Assembly: GCA_037969115.1 (NCBI GenBank)
Contig: JBBKWQ010000094.1
Location: 1-7,715, forward strand
Length of the DNA: 7,715 nucleotides
Direction: 5' to 3'
Source: JBBKWQ01 sp037969115
GTDB lineage: Bacteria > Actinomycetota > Acidimicrobiia > Acidimicrobiales > Ilumatobacteraceae
Part shown: positions 4,620-7,715 of the stretch, one piece after another
How the letters are laid out: each line of letters begins with the position of its first letter
Numbering within the stretch: position 1 is the first letter of the stretch
Translations under genes and position numbers: made by a program
Notes under the pieces: model-generated
Databases searched by the model: none
Told to the model about the DNA's origin: nothing
What the model saw: the letters and a program-made list of their open reading frames with translations, nothing else

Positions 4620-7217
4620 ATACGCGTGCTTGCGCACACAGACACGACACCGACCACCGGGCTCTCCCGGTCTCACCCGTCCGTGCGCGTCCTCGCGTAC
4701 GCAGTGGTCCTCGCCGCGGTGGGTACAGCGCTCCTGCTCGTCACGCCGTCGGTCGGCGTCGTGCCCGAACGGGAGTGGTCACTGCCGTTCTTTGCGCTCG
4801 TGCTCGCGTTCGGGTTGACCGAGGCAACGGCACTCCACGTCGAGATCAGGAAGGAATCCCATTCGCTCTCTCTTGCGTGCATCCCGCTCATGTTCGGGCT
4901 GTTGTATGTGAGCCCGTTGATGCTTCTCGCGGCGTATGTGCTCGGCGCAGGATCGACCCTCCTCTGGATCCGCAAGTCGAATCTCATCAAAGTCGTGTGG
5001 AACTCGTGCTTGTTCGTCGCGCAAGTCGGGCTGGCAGGCCTGATCGTTCGGTCGACACTCGGCGAACGGCTGCCCGCCACCGTGATGGAGTGGACGATCC
5101 CGCTCGGTGCCGTGATCGTCGCGGAGTTGCTGAGCTTGTTCGCCGTGCCGCTCGTGATCATGGTGGTCGATGCGAAGTTCAGGCCCCATCTGTTCGCCAA
5201 CGTGGGCCGGTCTCAGATCTTGGCCGTCCTCGGTGGCACGTTCGCGGTCACGGCGTTGTCGGCGTCGCTGGCGAGTCCGTACATGGTGGTGTTTGCGCTG
5301 ATGCCACTGGGCGGCATCGGTGCGCTGTTGCGCAGCGGCGGTCACCAAGCCCAACAGTTCAGAGATCTGCAGCAGTTGCACACCTTCACGTCTGCGTTGG
5401 CGAACGAACGAGGTGAACGCACGCTCGACATCGGCCTCGTCGAACTCGCACAGATCATGCGGTCGAGGTCGGCGGGTCTCCTCGTGGTCGAAAGCGACGC
5501 AGACGCGTCGACGTTACGGCTCATGCGCGACGACTCGTTCGAGGACATTGATCCCGAACTCATCGGTCGGTTGCTGGTCGGCGTCCTCGACGCGAGCGGC
5601 ATCAGCCAGATCGATCTGGAGGATCCTCGTCCGGCTGCGATCGATCTCCTTCAGCGTCTGGGTGCGAGCAAGCTGATCGCCACGTCGGTGCTTCGTGAAG
5701 CCGATCAGACCGGCGTGTTGTTCATCACCGATCGACTCGGCATGCGCAGTGAGTTCACCGCTGACGAACTCCGCCTCTTCGGTTCGCTGTCCAACACCCT
5801 GAGTGCTCGACTTTCGAACGATTACCTCGTCGACCGGCTCGAGGTGCAGGCCAGAAACGACGCCCTCACCGGTCTGGCGAATCGAATGAGTTTCGAGATC
5901 GCGCTGACATCCGTCCTGCTCAGGACCGGCCGGGAGGGTGTGGTCGTGATGATCGACCTCGACCGATTCAAAGAAATCAACGACTCCCTCGGCCATGCGA
6001 CCGGCGACCGGCTGTTGATCGAAATCGCCAATCGGCTCAACGATGCGGCGCGTTCGACCGACGTGATCTCCCGTTTCGGTGGCGACGAGTTCGCAATGCT
6101 GCTGACCGCGCAGGACACCGACGGCCCCGGCGATCTCACCCGGCGAGTGGAGGACCTCCACCGTCGTGTCACGGCTCGGGTACAGCTCGAAGGCATCACC
6201 TTCGAGGTCGGCGCCAGTTTCGGCGTCGCTCAGTGTCCGCACCAGGGCAGCGACAGTGTGAGTCTGCTGAGTCGAGCCGATACCGCCATGTACGAGGCGA
6301 AACGGAATCAGCTCGGCGTCGTCTGGTACACACCCGCACTCGACGCCGACGCACCACGACGACTCGACCTGTATCTCTCGGTCACCAAGGCGCTCGACAA
6401 CGAGGAGTTCTGCGTCCTCTTCCAACCGAAAATCCGTCTCGACGATGGCGCCATCACCGGTGCCGAAGCGCTTGTCCGGTGGACGCATCCTGCGCATGGA
6501 CCGGTCTCGCCGCTGGAGTTCATCCCGCTCATCGACCAGGCCGGCCACATCGGCGAACTCACACGACTCGTGTTCCACCGTGCAGCAGAGGCCGCCGCGA
6601 TGTTCCGCGATTGCGGATACGAGATGCCGATCGCGGTCAACCTCACGCCACGCGACCTGCTCGACGTCGACCTCGTCGACGACCTGGCCGGCATCCTGCT
6701 CACGGTCGGTATCGAACCCCGATTGCTCCAGGTGGAGATCACTGAGAACGCAATGGTCGTCGACTTCGACACCAGCGTTCACGTGCTGGCCCGGCTCAGC
6801 GCTCTGGGGCTCAAACTCGCGATCGACGACTTCGGAACGGGATACTCCTCGCTGCAACACCTGCACAGTCTCCCGGTCGACACGCTCAAGATCGACCGCA
6901 GCTTCATCAGCCGCCTCACCACCGACGAAAGCGCTCAAGCAATCGTGCGCGCATCGATCAACCTCGCGAAGGACCTTCGGTTGAGCACCATCGCCGAAGG
7001 CATCGAGGACAACGACACGCTGCACGCGCTTGCACAGCTCGGGTGTGACGAGATGCAGGGCTTCCTCGTGGCCCGACCGCTCCCATCGACGGATTTCCTT
7101 GCCTGGGCTCAGACGTGGAATCCGCAGCAGATTGCCATCCACACCGCCGTGCAACCGATCGTCCGAGCGAGCGCGTCCACCTACACGGCCGAAACGTCGG
7201 ACGCCATCCAAGTCTGA
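4617..7217 (+). CDS. Membrane c-di-GMP turnover protein: N-terminal TM region, GAF-like, GGDEF and EAL domains
   Basis: The product is 866 residues. Residues 24-238 hold about seven to eight hydrophobic helices forming a membrane sensor region. A GAF-like region follows (about 265-400), leading into a diguanylate cyclase domain (NDALTGLANR at 414-423; intact GGDEF at 488-492). An RSTD motif sits exactly five residues before GGDEF, the layout of a product-inhibition I-site. The EAL phosphodiesterase domain has EALVRW (617-622), the NLTPRDL Asn, ITENAM, DDFGTGYSSL (Asp737, Asp738), LKIDRSFI (Lys758), AEGIE and QGF, so the known metal and catalytic positions are present. Both c-di-GMP synthesis and breakdown are possible; which dominates cannot be told from sequence. 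It starts about 10 bases after the second peptidase and should be in the same transcript. The membrane and GAF regions suggest an external or small-molecule cue. Confidence 0.93.
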   Translation: MIRVLAHTDTTPTTGLSRSHPSVRVLAYAVVLAAVGTALLLVTPSVGVVPEREWSLPFFALVLAFGLTEATALHVEIRKESHSLSLACIPLMFGLLYVSPLMLLAAYVLGAGSTLLWIRKSNLIKVVWNSCLFVAQVGLAGLIVRSTLGERLPATVMEWTIPLGAVIVAELLSLFAVPLVIMVVDAKFRPHLFANVGRSQILAVLGGTFAVTALSASLASPYMVVFALMPLGGIGALLRSGGHQAQQFRDLQQLHTFTSALANERGERTLDIGLVELAQIMRSRSAGLLVVESDADASTLRLMRDDSFEDIDPELIGRLLVGVLDASGISQIDLEDPRPAAIDLLQRLGASKLIATSVLREADQTGVLFITDRLGMRSEFTADELRLFGSLSNTLSARLSNDYLVDRLEVQARNDALTGLANRMSFEIALTSVLLRTGREGVVVMIDLDRFKEINDSLGHATGDRLLIEIANRLNDAARSTDVISRFGGDEFAMLLTAQDTDGPGDLTRRVEDLHRRVTARVQLEGITFEVGASFGVAQCPHQGSDSVSLLSRADTAMYEAKRNQLGVVWYTPALDADAPRRLDLYLSVTKALDNEEFCVLFQPKIRLDDGAITGAEALVRWTHPAHGPVSPLEFIPLIDQAGHIGELTRLVFHRAAEAAAMFRDCGYEMPIAVNLTPRDLLDVDLVDDLAGILLTVGIEPRLLQVEITENAMVVDFDTSVHVLARLSALGLKLAIDDFGTGYSSLQHLHSLPVDTLKIDRSFISRLTTDESAQAIVRASINLAKDLRLSTIAEGIEDNDTLHALAQLGCDEMQGFLVARPLPSTDFLAWAQTWNPQQIAIHTAVQPIVRASASTYTAETSDAIQV

Positions 7218-7320
7218 GGAACGACCCGCCAGGTCAGCCAAATAACCGATGCAACGAGTCGTGCGCTGAGCGTAGGATCCTGAACAGGTCCGTCGCCCCG
7301 ACGCCTGAACCGAGGCCGAG
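7218..7320 (+). promoter_or_regulatory. Short intergenic region with a candidate promoter for the downstream gene
   Basis: TAGGAT at 7273-7278 is a fair actinobacterial -10 box. The hexamer 17 bases upstream (TGCAAC, 7250-7255) is a weak -35. GAGG at 7312-7315 lies 5 bases before the ATG at 7321. No clear terminator hairpin follows the GGDEF-EAL stop, so some read-through is possible. Confidence 0.4.
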
Positions 7321-7715
7321 ATGCTGAAGGTCGTGGTGACGGTGGCCTGCGCGTCGGCGATGCTCGTCGCCGCGGCGCTCGCCGTGTGGCTGCGTGACAC
7401 TCGTCGGACGCCTTCGCCGCTTTCCGGCAGCGAATCTTTCGGTGAACGGCTCGCCGTCACCGTTGCCCGAACGGGCGGGATGCTCACCGGGGCGTACCTC
7501 GCCGGTGCTCTCGCTTTGGGTGCGGGTGTCCGGCTCCTGATGCGCGTGCTGGCCGCGACGTCCTCCGACGAGGCCCAGGGCCGGCTCACCGACGCTGACG
7601 AGATCGTCGGAAAGGTGAGCGCGGGCGGCTCGATCTTCCTGATCGTCTTCGTTGGCCTCGGCACAGCACTGATCGGACTCGCCATCTTCTCCGTGCTCCG
7701 GCGTTGGCTCCCCGA
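7321..7715 (+). CDS. Small membrane protein of unknown function, truncated by the window end
   Basis: The frame is open from an ATG with a GAGG ribosome site to the last base, giving 131 residues with no stop. Three hydrophobic segments are visible: 4-24 (VVTVACASAMLVAAALAVWL), about 53-78 (GMLTGAYLAGALALGAGVRL) and about 103-126 (SIFLIVFVGLGTALIGLAIF). A polar loop rich in acidic residues (SSDEAQGRLTDADEIVGK) separates the last two. The residue pattern and codon choice look like a real gene. I do not recognise a named family. It probably starts its own transcription unit. Confidence 0.7.
   Translation, partial: MLKVVVTVACASAMLVAAALAVWLRDTRRTPSPLSGSESFGERLAVTVARTGGMLTGAYLAGALALGAGVRLLMRVLAATSSDEAQGRLTDADEIVGKVSAGGSIFLIVFVGLGTALIGLAIFSVLRRWLP

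Noticed and set aside
5514..7685. Very long antisense open frame of about 720 codons on the minus strand
   Set aside because: It lies opposite the GGDEF-EAL gene and into the next gene. Its product has no recognisable domain, and such shadows are usual in high-GC coding DNA.

Overview
The window is high-GC DNA with dense codon-biased frames, GTG starts, overlapping ATGA junctions and a likely leaderless promoter, all typical of actinobacteria. Exported subtilases with Trp-Ser-Gly tails beside a GAF-GGDEF-EAL protein suggest the Acidimicrobiia (Ilumatobacter-like). That placement rests on my memory of the families, not on a database search. Every gene I can support is on the + strand.

Layout. 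(1) Bases 1-451 hold the truncated end of a locus. A PQQ-type sugar (glucose/sorbosone) dehydrogenase fragment runs directly, in a different frame, into the C-terminal half of a CHRD domain. A strong terminator-like hairpin follows. (2) A MarR-family regulator with an odd CxxCxxC tail lies at 536-1051, probably on a leaderless transcript. (3) About 430 bases without a credible gene follow (1052-1484). (4) The core is an apparent operon at 1485-7217. It contains two tandem paralogous secreted S8 (subtilisin-like) serine peptidases, each ending in a 15-bp-period array coding for W-S-G-x-x repeats, then a large membrane c-di-GMP enzyme with GAF, GGDEF and EAL domains. The junctions are very tight: an ATGA overlap at 3128 and a gap of about 10 bp at 4607-4616. 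(5) After a 103-bp gap with a candidate promoter, a small membrane protein begins at 7321 and runs off the window.

The second peptidase is not open as sequenced. Two single-base shifts, one in the signal peptide near 3163-3165 and one after the catalytic Ser near 4166, cancel each other and restore a 492-residue secreted protein. Both touch short C or G runs, so sequencing or assembly errors are as likely as real gene decay.

In the working model (inference), the two exported proteases act at the cell surface or outside the cell, with the repeat tails as structural or envelope-binding modules. The co-transcribed GGDEF-EAL protein would tie their production to c-di-GMP signalling. The most interesting points are the WSGxx tails, which match the pentapeptide-repeat register with Trp at the core position, and the conserved linker module in front of them.
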